64,000 nucleotides of DNA from Diphasiastrum complanatum (Eukaryota; Streptophyta; Lycopodiopsida; Lycopodiales; Lycopodiaceae). Location: contig MU832198.1 of assembly GCA_029204225.1 (NCBI GenBank), forward strand, positions 1 to 64,000, given 5' to 3'. Each line of letters starts with the position of its first letter. The first letter of the stretch is position 1. Positions 11,490-22,606 of this stretch are shown here, one piece after another. Made by a program: the position numbers and the translations under genes. The notes under the pieces are model-generated. The model searched no databases and was not told the DNA's origin. It was given only the letters and a program-made list of their open reading frames with translations.

Positions 11490-11796
11490 ATATTCATTCG
11501 TGCCTTTGTCGTGGTGATGTTTCTATGGGATGTTGACTTTTTGAAGTTTAAAGATGTTTTGAAGTTTGATTCCAGTTTTCATCAACAATTCAAAGATCAA
11601 CTCAAAACAACCTATTCAATTAAAGAAACGGCAAGACACATTTTCTCTAAGACGAAGAAATATCTAAAGGACGAAATACACGAAGAAATATCTTTTTGCC
11701 TCAACAAAAATCTGACGAACAAGAATGTTTCTTGAATAATCCTCGAAATGAAGATGATATGTTCATGAGGACGTTTCGCATTTGAGGAAGGGGATA
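11490..11796 (+). other. 3' internal tail with polypurine tract
   Basis: Sequence between the coiled-coil ORF and the LTR. It keeps an open frame of 74 codons (11511-11735) of uncertain meaning. It ends in GAGGAAGGGGATA (11784-11796), a good polypurine tract immediately before TGTGATGCC. Confidence 0.5.
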
Positions 11797-13060
11797 TGTG
11801 ATGCCACAAAAATGTTAAATATTGAATATCAACATAGATATGGCATGATATACTCGAAAATGAAGATATGAGCTGGTTAAGTATAAATCATGAAGAGGCC
11901 TAAGTCATTTTTCGGGAATATATCTCCTAAGTACTTGCCTTGTAATTAAGGACAAGACCTTTAAAAGGAAAAGACATTGCCTTGGATAACCTTTACTAGG
12001 TTGTCCATACGAAATGACTAGATACGAAAAGACATGTTAAACTAGAGTAACTTTAACTCATAGTTAAGTATACCTCCTAAGGTATAGTTGAACGTATTTT
12101 CAGTCTAATTGTTAACTAGACCCTTTCGCGGGAGCGACACACCTATTGTTTAAGAGGTGTGTTTGTTCGTCCCATAGAACATATATAGATCTCACACTTC
12201 AGTCTCAATCATCGGGAGAGAAGAGTTTATGCTTATGTAAGAGATTGAAGAAGTGAATAGAGTTCTGTGAGTTATTCTCTCTTATCTCTGTTCTCTGCAC
12301 TGCTGAGTGTGAGTGATCTTGAGTCTGCTAATAATCTCTAACACATTTCATGAATTACTCTATGATTAGACAGATGCTCTAGTGCATTATAGTTGTTTGC
12401 TGTGTTTCCGTAAAGCATGCTCTAAAGAATTGTCTTAAAACCATCTTATTCGTCCGTCATGAATACTTTCTTTTTGGCACTCGAATAATGTCTATCTTTG
12501 GTATAGTCTAGCACGATCATTGAATAAAGCTGTATGTATACATATGAGATGACAGTCCCTGTCTGAAGAATTGGGTCTTTGATCTGTTTTCCTGATTGGC
12601 ATTGACATAGGTTTCTAACGTGTTCTAAAACTCTTTGTGTTCTTTAACCATTAAGTTGGGCTTTAGTTGTTGAGGACTTCTGTCTAGAAACGAATAGTTC
12701 GTGAACGCGATTAATTAATTGTCTGCACAATTGCGAATACATCAAACAATTCTCGATTCTCTGTTGACACCTTAATCAGCCAGAGTGTAGTACTGTTGTA
12801 CTACTCTGATAACATCTCATCGGTAGAACGCGCTTCCTTCAATTCGATAGAGGCCAGATTGTTGTTCTAAACTTATTAACACTACCCATCCCAAACATAA
12901 GTAATACTAGTTACTTTTTAATGTCTGTTGACAACTAGAATAACACTCGAAACCACTTGTCATAAATTGTACCAAAAACATAACTTTCTAACGCTGTCCT
13001 CTGTGGGAATGACATTATTTACTATAAAATCTATATTAACCTTGTTGGTATAGTACGACA
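11797..13060 (+). repeat. LTR (about 1.26 kb) of the coiled-coil-ORF element
   Basis: It begins TGTGATGCC after a polypurine tract. I place the end at ...TAGTACGACA (13060), directly before a copia reading frame resumes at CTTCACTTTATGG. Near the end it has CTCTGTGGGAATGACA, a phrase common in the terminal part of long plant gypsy-type LTRs. No second copy lies upstream in the window, so either the 5' part of the element is missing or it is a truncated insertion. The right boundary is inferred. Confidence 0.55.
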
Positions 13061-13798
13061 CTTCACTTTATGGCACAAAAGACTTGGACATGTCAACTCG
13101 GGTTCCATGGAGGCTATGATCACAGAGGAGTATGCTTTAGGCCTACCAAGGTCTATTGGGAAGGAAGACAAGGTTTGTGAAGCATGTGCTTTATACAAGG
13201 CACATAAGAAGGTGTCTCCTAGCTCCATTACAAAGTCATCTCATCCTCTTGAACTCATACACAAGGATGTGCATATTGCTAGCACCAAATCTAATGGAGG
13301 TTCATCCATGTTTTTAACCTGCATTGATGACTACTCAAGATATTGTTGGGTGTTCTTACTTTCCAAGTCTCAAGTATTTGATACTTTTGTAAAGTTCAAG
13401 TTTTTTGTGGAAAGGCATCATAATCATAGCATCAAGGTTCTTAAAGTGACAATGGTGGAGAATTCATCTCCAATGAGTTAAAGCCTTTTGTGAGGAGGAA
13501 GGGATCAAGGAAGAAACTTCTTGTCCTTACACCCCTCAACAAAATGGAGTTCCTGAAAGAAGGAATAGAACATTATGTGAATGTTCTAAGGCTTTAAGAT
13601 TGGATGCTTGTTTGCCCAATTTTTTTTGGAGTGAATCTCTTGTATGTGCAAACTACTTGATGAATAGGGTGTCTTGCAGAGAAATTAAAGGCAAAACTCA
13701 TTATGAGATGTTGTATGGAAAGAAATCCAATCTTAATCACTTGAAAGTTTTTGGGTGTATATGTCATGTGCATGTGCCATTGGAAACAGGAACCAAGG
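13061..13798 (+). pseudogene. Ty1/copia GAG-pre-integrase and integrase fragment
   Basis: The plus strand encodes LWHKRLGHVNSGSMEAM with the His-His-Cys-Cys zinc motif finishing in VCEACALYKAHKK. The integrase core follows: FLTCIDDYSRYCWVFLLSKS, then (after a frameshift near 13450-13480) CPYTPQQNGVPERRNRTLCE and the FWSES--CANYLMNR block. The second catalytic Asp region is damaged and the frame shifts at least once. On its left it is cut by the LTR ending at 13060. On its right it is cut at 13799, in the middle of the HVPLETGTK block, by a gypsy LTR. It is therefore the oldest layer of this nest. Confidence 0.85.
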
Positions 13799-14536
13799 TG
13801 TTGGAGGGTTTGCGGATATCGAGGCAACCCTAACCCTAGTTAATAAGTAATAGGGATTTGGCACCCTACGTGAACATAGTTATTTGATAATTAGAAAGTT
13901 AATAAAAGGACTTTAGGCCTTTTTGTGGGACTTTTAATGTCACAGGGCCTAGATGTCAAGCCAAAATTGGTTCAAATTCAATTTCAAATTGGTTCCCTCC
14001 AATTATTGAATGGGTTCTCACTCTTTTTTAAGTTTAAATAGTTAGGAAGGTAGAACTGGGCCAATAGGATTTTGAGGCCAAGGCCCTCCTCTCGACTATA
14101 AATAGGGGCAAACTCGAGTTGCTCCTCATGTTCAAATGTTCATTTCAATACAAGCAGATTGGTTCTCTTATGGAATGGACTTGTGAATGTCCTTGCTCTC
14201 TAACTCTATTCCTCCATCTCTCATGCTTTTGTTGTATTTGCTAATTGTCGGATATGAGTATTATTGAGATTTATATTTCTTATGCTATTTGAGAGAGAAA
14301 GAAAGAGAGAGGCGTAAGCTATTATCATGGTGAATCTTAGGATTAATGGATGTAGTGTTAATGCTTAGTGTTAATGGATGTTAGAGTTAGATGTGGATCT
14401 TTCATACATGCTGAATTCTGAGATATGCTATCGCTATCACGAGATCGAACCTACGCATGACAATTAACTTCATTTCCTTGATGCTTGAGTGCTTGGATCT
14501 TGGATTGAGGATAGGATAGGAAATTAACCCACTACA
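13799..14536 (+). repeat. 5' LTR of a Ty3/gypsy element
   Basis: It runs from TGTTGGAGGG to ...CCACTACA (738 bases) and interrupts a copia integrase frame at its left edge, where CAAGG is the candidate target site. A TATA-like GACTATAAATAGG occurs near 14093, with a transcribed-leader-like region after it. The right edge is set by the Asp-tRNA primer-binding site 5 bases downstream. The matching 3' LTR was not found in the window. Confidence 0.7.
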
Positions 14537-14540
14537 ATTT

Positions 14541-14559
14541 TGGCACCATTGCCAGGGGA
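14541..14559 (+). promoter_or_regulatory. Primer-binding site, Asp-tRNA type
   Basis: TGGCACCATTGCCAGGGGA differs at only three positions from the complement of the plant Asp-tRNA 3' end (TGGCGCCGTTGCCGGGGA). Many plant Ty3/gypsy elements, notably the Tat/Athila branch, use that primer. Confidence 0.85.
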
Positions 14560-15214
14560 GCTACGCCAATTTTTCAGTTTACAGCATGTTTGATTGATGG
14601 TTAGCTTGCATTAGGCATCTTGTCTTGGCATGAATAGTGTTAAAATTGCATTTTAGAATTAAATTTGGAGTGATTTCGCTTGATTTGAGTGGATCTTTTT
14701 GTTCAAAATCTAATCTGATTGTTGAGCAAGAGAAGCTATTCAAATCACCATCTTCATCTGGATTTGAGAAATAAAAAAAAACAACAAAAATCGATCAAAT
14801 CTGCCAGATTTTGGTGAAAAGGAGACAAAATTGCCATTAGAGCTGATAACTTTTTACCCTCTTTCAAGAAACGTTCGCCGAGTTGCAAGCACCTTCAATT
14901 TTGCTCACAGAACCTTCAATTTGAAGAGTGAACACTCCTAGCCAATTTGCAGAAACATAAAAAAAACCATCAAAAAACACCAAAAAACACTCAAAACACT
15001 AAAAAATACAGAAAAAGAACCTTTGTCCGATTCACTGTGCGTAGGTGTGATTCAGATTTATCTACTGCCAGGTCAGCGCACGTTAATTCTAAAAATAAAA
15101 GGTCAAAGTGACTGTTTATTTGGTGGCTGGTAATTTTTTGAAGAGTTTAACACCTTTTTACAAAATTATCAATTTTCTCAAAAGAAATTTTGCTTGAAAC
15201 CTTCGCCAAAGTCT
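14560..15214 (+). other. Gypsy leader, left half
   Basis: Non-coding leader after the primer-binding site. It contains scattered CCTTCGCC/CCTTCAATTT words that also occur to the right of the inserted element (20476-20900). This shows that 14560-15214 and 20476 onward were once continuous. Confidence 0.6.
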
Positions 15215-16024
15215 TGCGCAAAAAGTACAAAAAGGACCAAGAGTGGATCCTAATCTGATCCTCAAGAGGGATTGGTTGTCAGATTACTTGATCTATCAAT
15301 CTACTTCAGATTAAGATCAATCTAGATCAATTCTAGACACAAAATCCTAACAACAACAATCATTAATTGAAGGTAAGTGTACTTTCTGGTTTCACACGTG
15401 TGAAAAACTATCTATGTATGGACTCCAACCTGAAAATCAAGTACACATTGATAGAACCTCAAAACAATCAAAACAAATGTAAACAAACGGAGAGAATCAC
15501 TCAAAATTGCTTCCAAAACCAAGATTGGTGTCTCACACTGATTATGGCCAAATGTGGCTCTATATATACAATAAGTGGGAGCTTGTGGTACTGATCATCC
15601 CTCTGATCCCACATGTGAGAAGGTGCTTTGTCATATGATGGTTCATCATGCAAAACTGACACTTGGACAAAACCTTCTATTTTGAGCACTTTTGGTCCAT
15701 TTTCCTTCTATATGGAGATCTACTTGGAAATATTCTAGAAGTCAAAATTCGCCTACTTCAGCTTATTCCACACGTGTGAGCTGTCCTCTACACATGGGAT
15801 ATGACACCTAACCAAAGGATGTGGCTCATGCAATCAATAGATTGATGCCATGTGTCATATGTCTAGAAAACTAGTTTTTGGCTATTTTAGCCACTAGAAC
15901 TTGAATTAAATCATATGTACAACATATATGATTATGGTACATGACAAGTACACTAGTTTCACATGTGAGAACAGGCTCCACAATATTTTTGGCCTCTACC
16001 AAGCTTATTTTTGCATTTTTCACA
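15215..16024 (-). repeat. 3' LTR of the 15215-20470 element
   Basis: 810 bases, TG...CA in plus reading. It contains two CACACGTGTG palindromes (about 15392-15403 and 15769-15779) and, on the minus strand, a TATA-like TATATATAG near 15560. Confidence 0.9.
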
Positions 16025-16494
16025 CTCCTCAAAAATCTAGCTTGGTAGATCTAGCTTGATGAAAAACATGATGATCTTGAACTTGACTCCATGGGCTGAA
16101 TTGGTCTTTGCTGGTTCAAAAGGTGTGAAGATTAGCCAATGAGCTTGATGTTGATCTGAAATCACCATATCCATGATAGTGTTTCTTTAATGTTGACATC
16201 TTTGATGAAGTTGAGAGCTTTGCACCATCCTAGCATCTTCAAAATTGATTCCTTCCAAATTTCATGTAGATGCTTGACTATGAGGCTTGCTCCTTCTTCA
16301 TGTGCATGCTCCTCCATGAGAAAATAAAGATTTCTTCTTGACTTATTAGGATCACAAAGATCTAACATCATGCTACCATGATCTAGAGAATTAGACTTAT
16401 CCAAATTGGCAAGACTATGCATGCTATAATAACAAAGTGTTTGCATCATATCTTCATGCTTGTTTACCATGCTAATCTCAGATCCAATGAGGCT

Positions 16495-17790
16495 AAATAC
16501 TTCATTATAGAGATAAGTGTCTTTAGAAGATGATTCACTTACTCTCATAAAGAGTTTACAATTTGCCTCAATACAGATTTTCAAACTATGAGTGAACAAA
16601 TCACTTTTGCTCTTACATGAATCTGAGCATACATTTGATAAAATAAACATTTGCTTTCTAATTGATTTAAAATCAATTTCAACCTTTTAAGAACATCATC
16701 TATGTTCTCAAGAGAGACTTCATACTCAACTAGTATGGCTTTACTCCAATTTTGAGATGCAACGATCTCACTAAAGCAAATTGATTTATCAAATGACAGA
16801 AGAGAAGTAAGTATGAGATGTATACCACATGAGATATGCTCCTCTTTCCCTTGAAATGTGAGCCACATGGAATCAACCATATTTCTTGAGTTTCTTTTTG
16901 GAATCACAACTTGAGAAGGTCTCTCCTCCTCAATCCTTGGCACACTTGAACCTTGAGATGATTCTTTAAGATCCTCTTCATGGTGCTCCTTCTTGATGGA
17001 AATCTGAGACCTCCATGTCTCATAATGATCACAACAACTATGACCACACAATATGCACTTCCTATGATTATTAAAATTACTTATGCTAGAAACATAAGTC
17101 CAAAAATCACCACAACTTGGCATGATTTTTCTAATATTGAGATCAAAAGGCATTTCCATCTCAATGGCTAACTACTTGCTTATGGATATAAGTGTCCACT
17201 TTGGATGCTTCACTTATTCTCATAAGAAGTTTACAACTTGCCTTACAATTTTCATCTTTATGAATGAACACATCATTCATGATTTTATTGAAACCAAAAG
17301 ATCCTACATTATGAAGATATTTCCATTTCCAATGTAAGCTTACAAGAAAAACATATTTTGCTATCTTTTAAGGCATCACACTCAACTAGTATTGCCTTAA
17401 TCCACCTTTGAGATACACAAATCTCTTCAAAGCAAAATGGTTCTTCATAAGTTGACATGATAGCATAAATGAGAATTATTTTCATTTTGTGATTGCTGCT
17501 CCTTATTCTTGATTGATTTCTCTCGGATCATAACAATAAGTTTGAACTTATCAAAAGTTCCAAGCAAAATACTTTCCAAGGACATAAAAAAAATCCAAGT
17601 TACTTTCATGAAGGTGACATCTATCTTTGCATCTTGAACCAAACAATGCACTTCCAAATGAAAAATTTCAAAGGATTTGACATGTGTTGTGATGGACTCT
17701 TGAAGACAAATCTTGCAAGTCCTTGTGAGACTCCAAGCCCATTCACCTTTCCACAAAGGAAACACCTTTTCTTGGACTTGTCCTTCTTGT
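16495..17790 (-). repeat. Internal tandem duplication, unit about 0.66-0.69 kb
   Basis: Anchors repeat at a constant offset. GATAAGTGTC near 16513 matches GATATAAGTGTCC near 17183. CTCAACTAGTATGG at about 16726 matches CTCAACTAGTATTG at 17381. Each copy also contributes, on the minus strand, a C-x-L-C-G cysteine pair (CILCGHSCC near 17050 and CFLCGKVNG near 17745). The copies have diverged, so the duplication is old. Confidence 0.6.
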
Positions 17791-18042
17791 ATTTGCATTT
17801 CAAACTTGAAACTCCATCCTTCTCCTCGGCCCCCTTGCTTTGGTTCTTGTTGGATGGATTGGTCTTCTTTTGTAGCATCTTGAGGATATATATCCTTCCT
17901 TGCCACAAAGGTTGCACTTAGGATCCTTTCTTTCCTTCAATAGGATGCCACCTATTGATGCTATGTGAATGAAAACCTGTGATATGATTCTACAAATGTA
18001 ATTTGTGACTCTCAAAAGACTAGATTTGAACATCTTCAACAA
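17621..18042 (-). pseudogene. Gag-like zinc-knuckle remnant in the pol-less element
   Basis: The minus frame beginning at about 18042 reads CNLCGKEGYISSRCYKRRP, a CX2CX4-(H)-X4C knuckle in which the histidine has become tyrosine. After a frameshift a lysine-rich segment leads to a second pair, KKRCFLCGK. This spacing and basic composition fit a decayed Gag nucleocapsid end. No longer frame is intact, and I do not assign the flanking ORFs at 16162-17159. Confidence 0.5.
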
Positions 18043-19624
18043 TCTAGAAAGATCTACAAAAGATCTAACTCACAAACCTAAGAATCAATCCTCACACTAA
18101 TGACTAGTCACTTGGAAACTTTGCTTTGATCACTAAGGCAAAAGCATACAATCTTTGAATCAAATCACAAAAGAAATCAGATCCACCTTTCTATTGGACT
18201 CATTAAATACCAATGACTCTTTCTTTTGAAAGTCGAAATGGATATGAAAAAATTTGACACCTAGATTTTCCTTTTCACTTGACTAGTTCTCTCAACACTT
18301 GAGATTCTTGAACAAAAGATGGGTTTTGTTTCAAATACATGAAGATCAAACTTAATCACTTCTTTTGGACTCACTCTTGACCCAAATGATCCACAATTGA
18401 GATTTAGAATGAATTTGATTTGATTTGACAACAAACTATACAACAAATTTTTCACAAAGCTTAAAAAATTAGACAACTAGAGATTCGCAAAGATCTCAAC
18501 CATGCATGAATACTCAAATATGGACTCCTCATTCTAGACATCCAATGGGATATCAAATTTACCCTCACACTCTCACAAAGAAAGTTGAATAGAACTAATT
18601 TGAGTTTCATACATACTATGTCAATTTTCCTCAACAAATTGAATTCAATCACTCCTATTGGATTCCACCAATTACTCTACTTTTTAAGACTTGGAATGAA
18701 ATTCAAAATCAAAAGTTGTGATTTTTCTCACTAAGATATTGTGCTTCAGAGAGCTAATGCCAATTAGAAAGATTTGATCACATAGGAGAAGACAAATTCT
18801 TTACCAATAACAACACATAATGAGTTTCTAGATCTTGCCCTCTACAAAGGAAGGAACTCTTAGAAATTGGATCTCTCTCTACACATTTGTCATAGACACC
18901 TTAATGAATCTTTTCAAACCTTACAGTCACTCAAACAAATTGAGTAGGGTTGAACAATGTGACTTGAATCTCAATCTCTTTTCTAGAACTCTCAATTTAA
19001 GCCAATCTATGTCAAATTCTACAAAAGATTTGCATAGATGCTCTATATGCACTAGAAACTCTCAAAGGTTTCACTTGGAGGACAGATCCAAAGATGTTTT
19101 CTAGCAAATTGATGCTTCTAAACTTGAACCTATCACTCTTGAACAAATCTAGAGTGATGGTACAATGGATTTCAACTTCTCACCTTGCATATCACTCCTT
19201 AATCTATGATTTTTAGCAAAATCTCTCTTAACTTCAACATAACACTCAAAAAATCAGAGAAGATCAATTAATGCACCTTTCTCAAGCTTAAATTTCAATT
19301 TTTTGGCTGATCTAATCCAAGAACTAATCAAGGGATTAGATTTACTATAGAAAATGCTTGATTTTGCACCAAAAATCACTCAAATTGGGTATGTGAGTCA
19401 AATTCTATAAATTTTTGAAATTTCTCAGTCAAAACTGGAGCTGTACGGTCTCACACGTGTGAAAAGGGTCCCTACAGCCCACAACAAGATCTAGACCAAA
19501 AATTTTGAGGATAGCTATCAAATCCAACTCGCTACACAAAATTTGACTAGTTTCCAAAAAAACTGCTAATTTTGGCTTTGATTTGGATTAACCCTATCAA
19601 TTTCAACAAAACCTCTTGTACTAG
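18043..19624 (-). other. Non-coding interior/leader of the pol-less element
   Basis: AT-rich sequence between the gag scrap and the primer-binding site. It has many short direct words (ACTCTCAA, TTTGATTTG) and one CACACGTGTG palindrome at about 19452-19463. No gene is seen. Confidence 0.5.
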
Positions 19625-19636
19625 GCTCTGATACCA
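19625..19636 (-). promoter_or_regulatory. Primer-binding site (initiator Met-tRNA)
   Basis: Minus strand TGGTATCAGAGC, directly inside the right LTR. Confidence 0.9.
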
Positions 19637-20470
19637 TGTGCAAAAAGTACAAAAAGGACCAAGAGTGGATCCTAATCTGATCCTCAAGAGGGATTGGTTG
19701 TCAGATTACTTGATCTATCAATCTACTTCAGATTAAGATCAATCTAGATCAATTCTAGACACAAAATCCTAACAAGAACAATCATTAATTGAATGTAAGT
19801 GTACTTTCTGGTTTCACACGTGTGAAACACTGCCTGAGTATGGACTCCAACCTGAAAATCAAGTACACATTGATAGAACCTCAAAACAATAAAAAAAAAT
19901 GTAGACAAATGGGGAGTATCACTCAAAATTGCTTCCAAAACCAAGATTGGTGTCTCACAATGATTAGGGCCAAATGTGGCTCTATATATACAATAAGTGG
20001 GAGCTCATGGTACTGATCATCCCTATGATCCCATATGTGTGAAGGTGCTTTGTCATATGATGATTCATCATGCAAAATTGACACTTGGACAAAACCTTCT
20101 ATTTTGAGCACTTTTGGTCCATTTTCCTTCTATATGGAGATCTACCTGAAAATCTTCTAGAACTCAAAATTCGCCTACTTCAGCTTATTCCACACGTGTG
20201 AGCTGTTCTCTACACATGGGATATGACACCTAACCAAATGATGTGGCTCATGCAATCAATAGATTGATGCCATGTGTCATATGTCTAGAAAACTAGTTTT
20301 TGGCCATTTTAGCCAGTAGAACTTGAATTAAATCATATGTACAACATATATGATGATGGTACATGAAAAGTACACTAGTTTTACATGTGGGAACAGGCTC
20401 CACACATGTGTGTTTATCTATATACAAGATTTTTGGCCTCTACCAAGCTTATTTTTGCTTTTTTCACAAG
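19637..20470 (-). repeat. 5' LTR of the 15215-20470 element
   Basis: 834 bases, same ends as the left LTR. It has an extra segment near 20400 that creates a further CACACATGTGTG palindrome. Two CACACGTGTG sites are at about 19815-19824 and 20191-20200. Confidence 0.92.
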
Positions 20471-20475
20471 TCTAT

Positions 20476-21128
20476 GTCAGTCTGACTTACTATTTTGGTT
20501 CATCAGTGAGTAGTAGAGGCCATGTGTCATATTGACCTATTTTTGTCAAAAAAGACTCTTTTTTGCAAAAGTAGCAGTATTACATTTGTAACCTTCGCCA
20601 AAATCTTCGTTGGAATTTCTGAGGATACTATTTATAGTTAGCTACCATTTTTGCTTTCGCCTGAACATTATTGTGGCCAAGATCTTGAAAAATTCTTATT
20701 TTTACCCTCGCCAAACTACAAAAACCGTACTGCTTGTCTATCAGAACCTTCGCCAGTTATACCCTAGGTTAATTTGTCCAGACTTGTCAACAAATAATTA
20801 GATCAGAGACTTTTCACCCAAAATAACACTGAAGAACCTTCTTCCAAGAATCCTTCGTTTGTACTATTTATAGATTATGATTTTTCAAAAATCTAGCCTT
20901 TGTCAAAATTTTGAGCAAATCTGTTACAATTTGATTATGATTATTAGAAATCGTTAAGGCTTAGAAGTGTCGTTGCTTGATCAAGATCTATTTTTCAAAA
21001 ATCAAAAATCTGATTATTTTTCAAGTGATAGAGATTTTATAGGTCTGATATGATCTGATATGAAATAAAATTTTGTTAAAAAAATCTAGATCCAATCTCA
21101 TTATCTGATTGTCATAATTTGGAAGTAT
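20476..21128 (+). other. Gypsy leader, right half, with CCTTCGCC repeats
   Basis: Continuation of the gypsy leader after the nested insertion. At least four copies of (A)CCTTCGCCA or CCCTCGCCA occur between 20588 and 20760, each followed by AAA or GTT. Weaker versions follow to about 20900. It ends at the gag start at 21129. Confidence 0.6.
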
Positions 21129-21318
21129 GGCTGACGAAGGACCATTGAATCCACCACCAATTGTTGTTAGGAGGTCCTCTCGTTTAGAAATACCAAAGTA
21201 CAATGGGTTATCTGATCCCATCAGATTTCTCTAGATCTTTTCTGAATTATGTAGGGTTTATGACAAAGTTTTTCCACAAGATAAACTTCAGATCACTCAT
21301 GATCAAGATGACAAAAGG
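21129..21318 (+). pseudogene. Ty3/gypsy gag N-terminus
   Basis: An ATG at 21129 opens MADEGPLNPPPIVVRRSSR, continuing LEIPKYNGLSDPIRFL before a stop and frameshifts. The phrase PKYNG-SDP--FL is the usual opening of plant gypsy Gag capsid regions. It follows the Asp-tRNA-primed leader in the right orientation. The later part of a similar Gag appears at 23265-24216, after an interruption that includes copia-derived sequence. Confidence 0.6.
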
Positions 21319-22593
21319 TTGGTTGGAGAAGACTATATGGAGCAAATCGAGAGGCAATTTTTTCAAGGCAAGAGAGATCTCATTGGTGAGCTTATTGAGG
21401 TTTGTTATGGACTCAAGAGGGCTGGATTTATTAGGTTTGATACTCATCTTCACCTACTCTACTTCATGTTGGATGGAAAGTTTGGAATCTATCTTTTGAT
21501 TTATGATGGTGACATTGTTTTCACTAACCTTCGTGGAAATTTGAGATCAAGCATTGATGAGTTCTTGTTGGATCTAGATCATATGTTTGAGAGGGAGTAT
21601 TTCCAGAGGTTCAGGTCTGAAGATATTCATATCTTTTATATCTTTGATGATCAAGAGAAAGGTAAGCAAGTGGAAGCGACTCACTTTGCTTTACTCACAT
21701 GTTTTGGAGAATTTTCTTGTGTAGATGATGCTATGCAAGTGGATATTGGTTCTCATGGTTTTCATACTGGAAAAGCAAGTAATGGATCTGAAATTTTTTT
21801 TTTGTTCAATGACTTTGATGGTCAAGAGGAAGACCAAGAGGTTGGTCTCAAAGGGCTTCAACAACACAAAAGGAAAGGTGGCACTTTGGAGCTAGTCAAG
21901 AGCATCAAAGGAAAGGTATTTGGCAAAGATGTTACGGATCTGTTTGTGCAGCATATTGAGGACTCAAGTAAGGTCAAAGGAGCGGAAAGGAAGTGTTGTT
22001 CAAGTTTACTTTACTTGTTCCATCTCATGTTTGAGCTATTTCATGTGGATGTGTGCAAATTGTCAAGATATGGACAAACTAGCTACATTGTCTTGCAATA
22101 TCTTATTGTTGGAGTTGTACTAGCATTATTGGCTGGTTTTGTTGATGGAAATGAAGGTATTAGAGGTTCATTATGTCACTCATTCATGGCCAAGTCATCA
22201 AGTGTTGATGATATCTTGTGCCAAGATGGAGATGGAGGCTCATTCATGGAGTTTTATGGTGGAGACATACCAAGAAAGGACAAAGTTGGAGGAGACAAGC
22301 AAGCAAATGGTCATCACTCACATTTATTGTTTGGTTGCTGTAATTTTTCAGAGAGTTCAAAGTTTGAAACATGGAGGAATCATTTCATTCACATTCTATT
22401 TGGTTCTTCATGTTCTAGCTATATCTTGATGTGTAAAATTGATGTAAGAAATAGTGAAGCATCCAATTTGGACACTATTCTCTATATCAATAATGAAAGA
22501 TACTTTAGAACCTTAGAAAGGAGATCTATACTTAGGATGGAATTCATTCTAAAGTTGGATCAAGTTCTATTGTCAAAACTATGCCAAAACTAG
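21319..22593 (+). CDS. 424-codon chimeric ORF built partly from copia pol fragments
   Basis: This is the longest uninterrupted plus-strand frame here. Residues about 35-75 read CYGLKRAGFIRFDTHLHLL and GIYLLIYDGDIVF, a distorted copia RT YGLKQA...YVDD region whose catalytic pair is changed to YDGD. Around residues 110-145, EKGKQVEATHFALLT and GEFSCVDDAMQ resemble the linker upstream of RT in the copia element at 33-39 kb, so the pieces are out of their normal order. The rest (about 150-424) has no domain I recognise. A hydrophobic run (VLQYLIVGVVLALLAGF) could span a membrane. It ends 13 bases before a polypurine tract and LTR at 22607. I see no evidence that it makes a functional protein. Confidence 0.45.
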   Translation: MVGEDYMEQIERQFFQGKRDLIGELIEVCYGLKRAGFIRFDTHLHLLYFMLDGKFGIYLLIYDGDIVFTNLRGNLRSSIDEFLLDLDHMFEREYFQRFRSEDIHIFYIFDDQEKGKQVEATHFALLTCFGEFSCVDDAMQVDIGSHGFHTGKASNGSEIFFLFNDFDGQEEDQEVGLKGLQQHKRKGGTLELVKSIKGKVFGKDVTDLFVQHIEDSSKVKGAERKCCSSLLYLFHLMFELFHVDVCKLSRYGQTSYIVLQYLIVGVVLALLAGFVDGNEGIRGSLCHSFMAKSSSVDDILCQDGDGGSFMEFYGGDIPRKDKVGGDKQANGHHSHLLFGCCNFSESSKFETWRNHFIHILFGSSCSSYILMCKIDVRNSEASNLDTILYINNERYFRTLERRSILRMEFILKLDQVLLSKLCQN

Positions 22594-22606
22594 TTGAAGA
22601 GGGAGT

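Larger units (their letters stand above)
15215..20470 (-). mobile_element. Complete pol-less LTR retrotransposon (LARD-like), 5.26 kb
   Basis: Two long direct repeats flank a 3.6-kb interior: 15215-16024 and 19637-20470. Both start TGYGCAAAAAGTAC and end TTTTTCACA, and they differ by scattered substitutions and one indel of about 24 bases. The 5-base target duplication AGTCT is present at 15210-15214 and 20471-20475. The primer-binding site TGGTATCAGAGC is on the minus strand at 19625-19636, next to the right LTR. A purine-rich TTGAGGAG precedes the left LTR on the same strand, so the element is transcribed leftwards. The interior has no protease, integrase or RT; only cysteine-rich gag-like scraps remain. 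It must have relied on proteins from another element. It sits inside the leader of a gypsy element. Confidence 0.92.

Noticed and set aside
16162-17159. Two minus-strand ORFs of 162 and 192 codons as genes of the pol-less element
   Set aside because: They span an old tandem duplication, change frame and lack any retroelement domain; only the cysteine pairs are gag-like.
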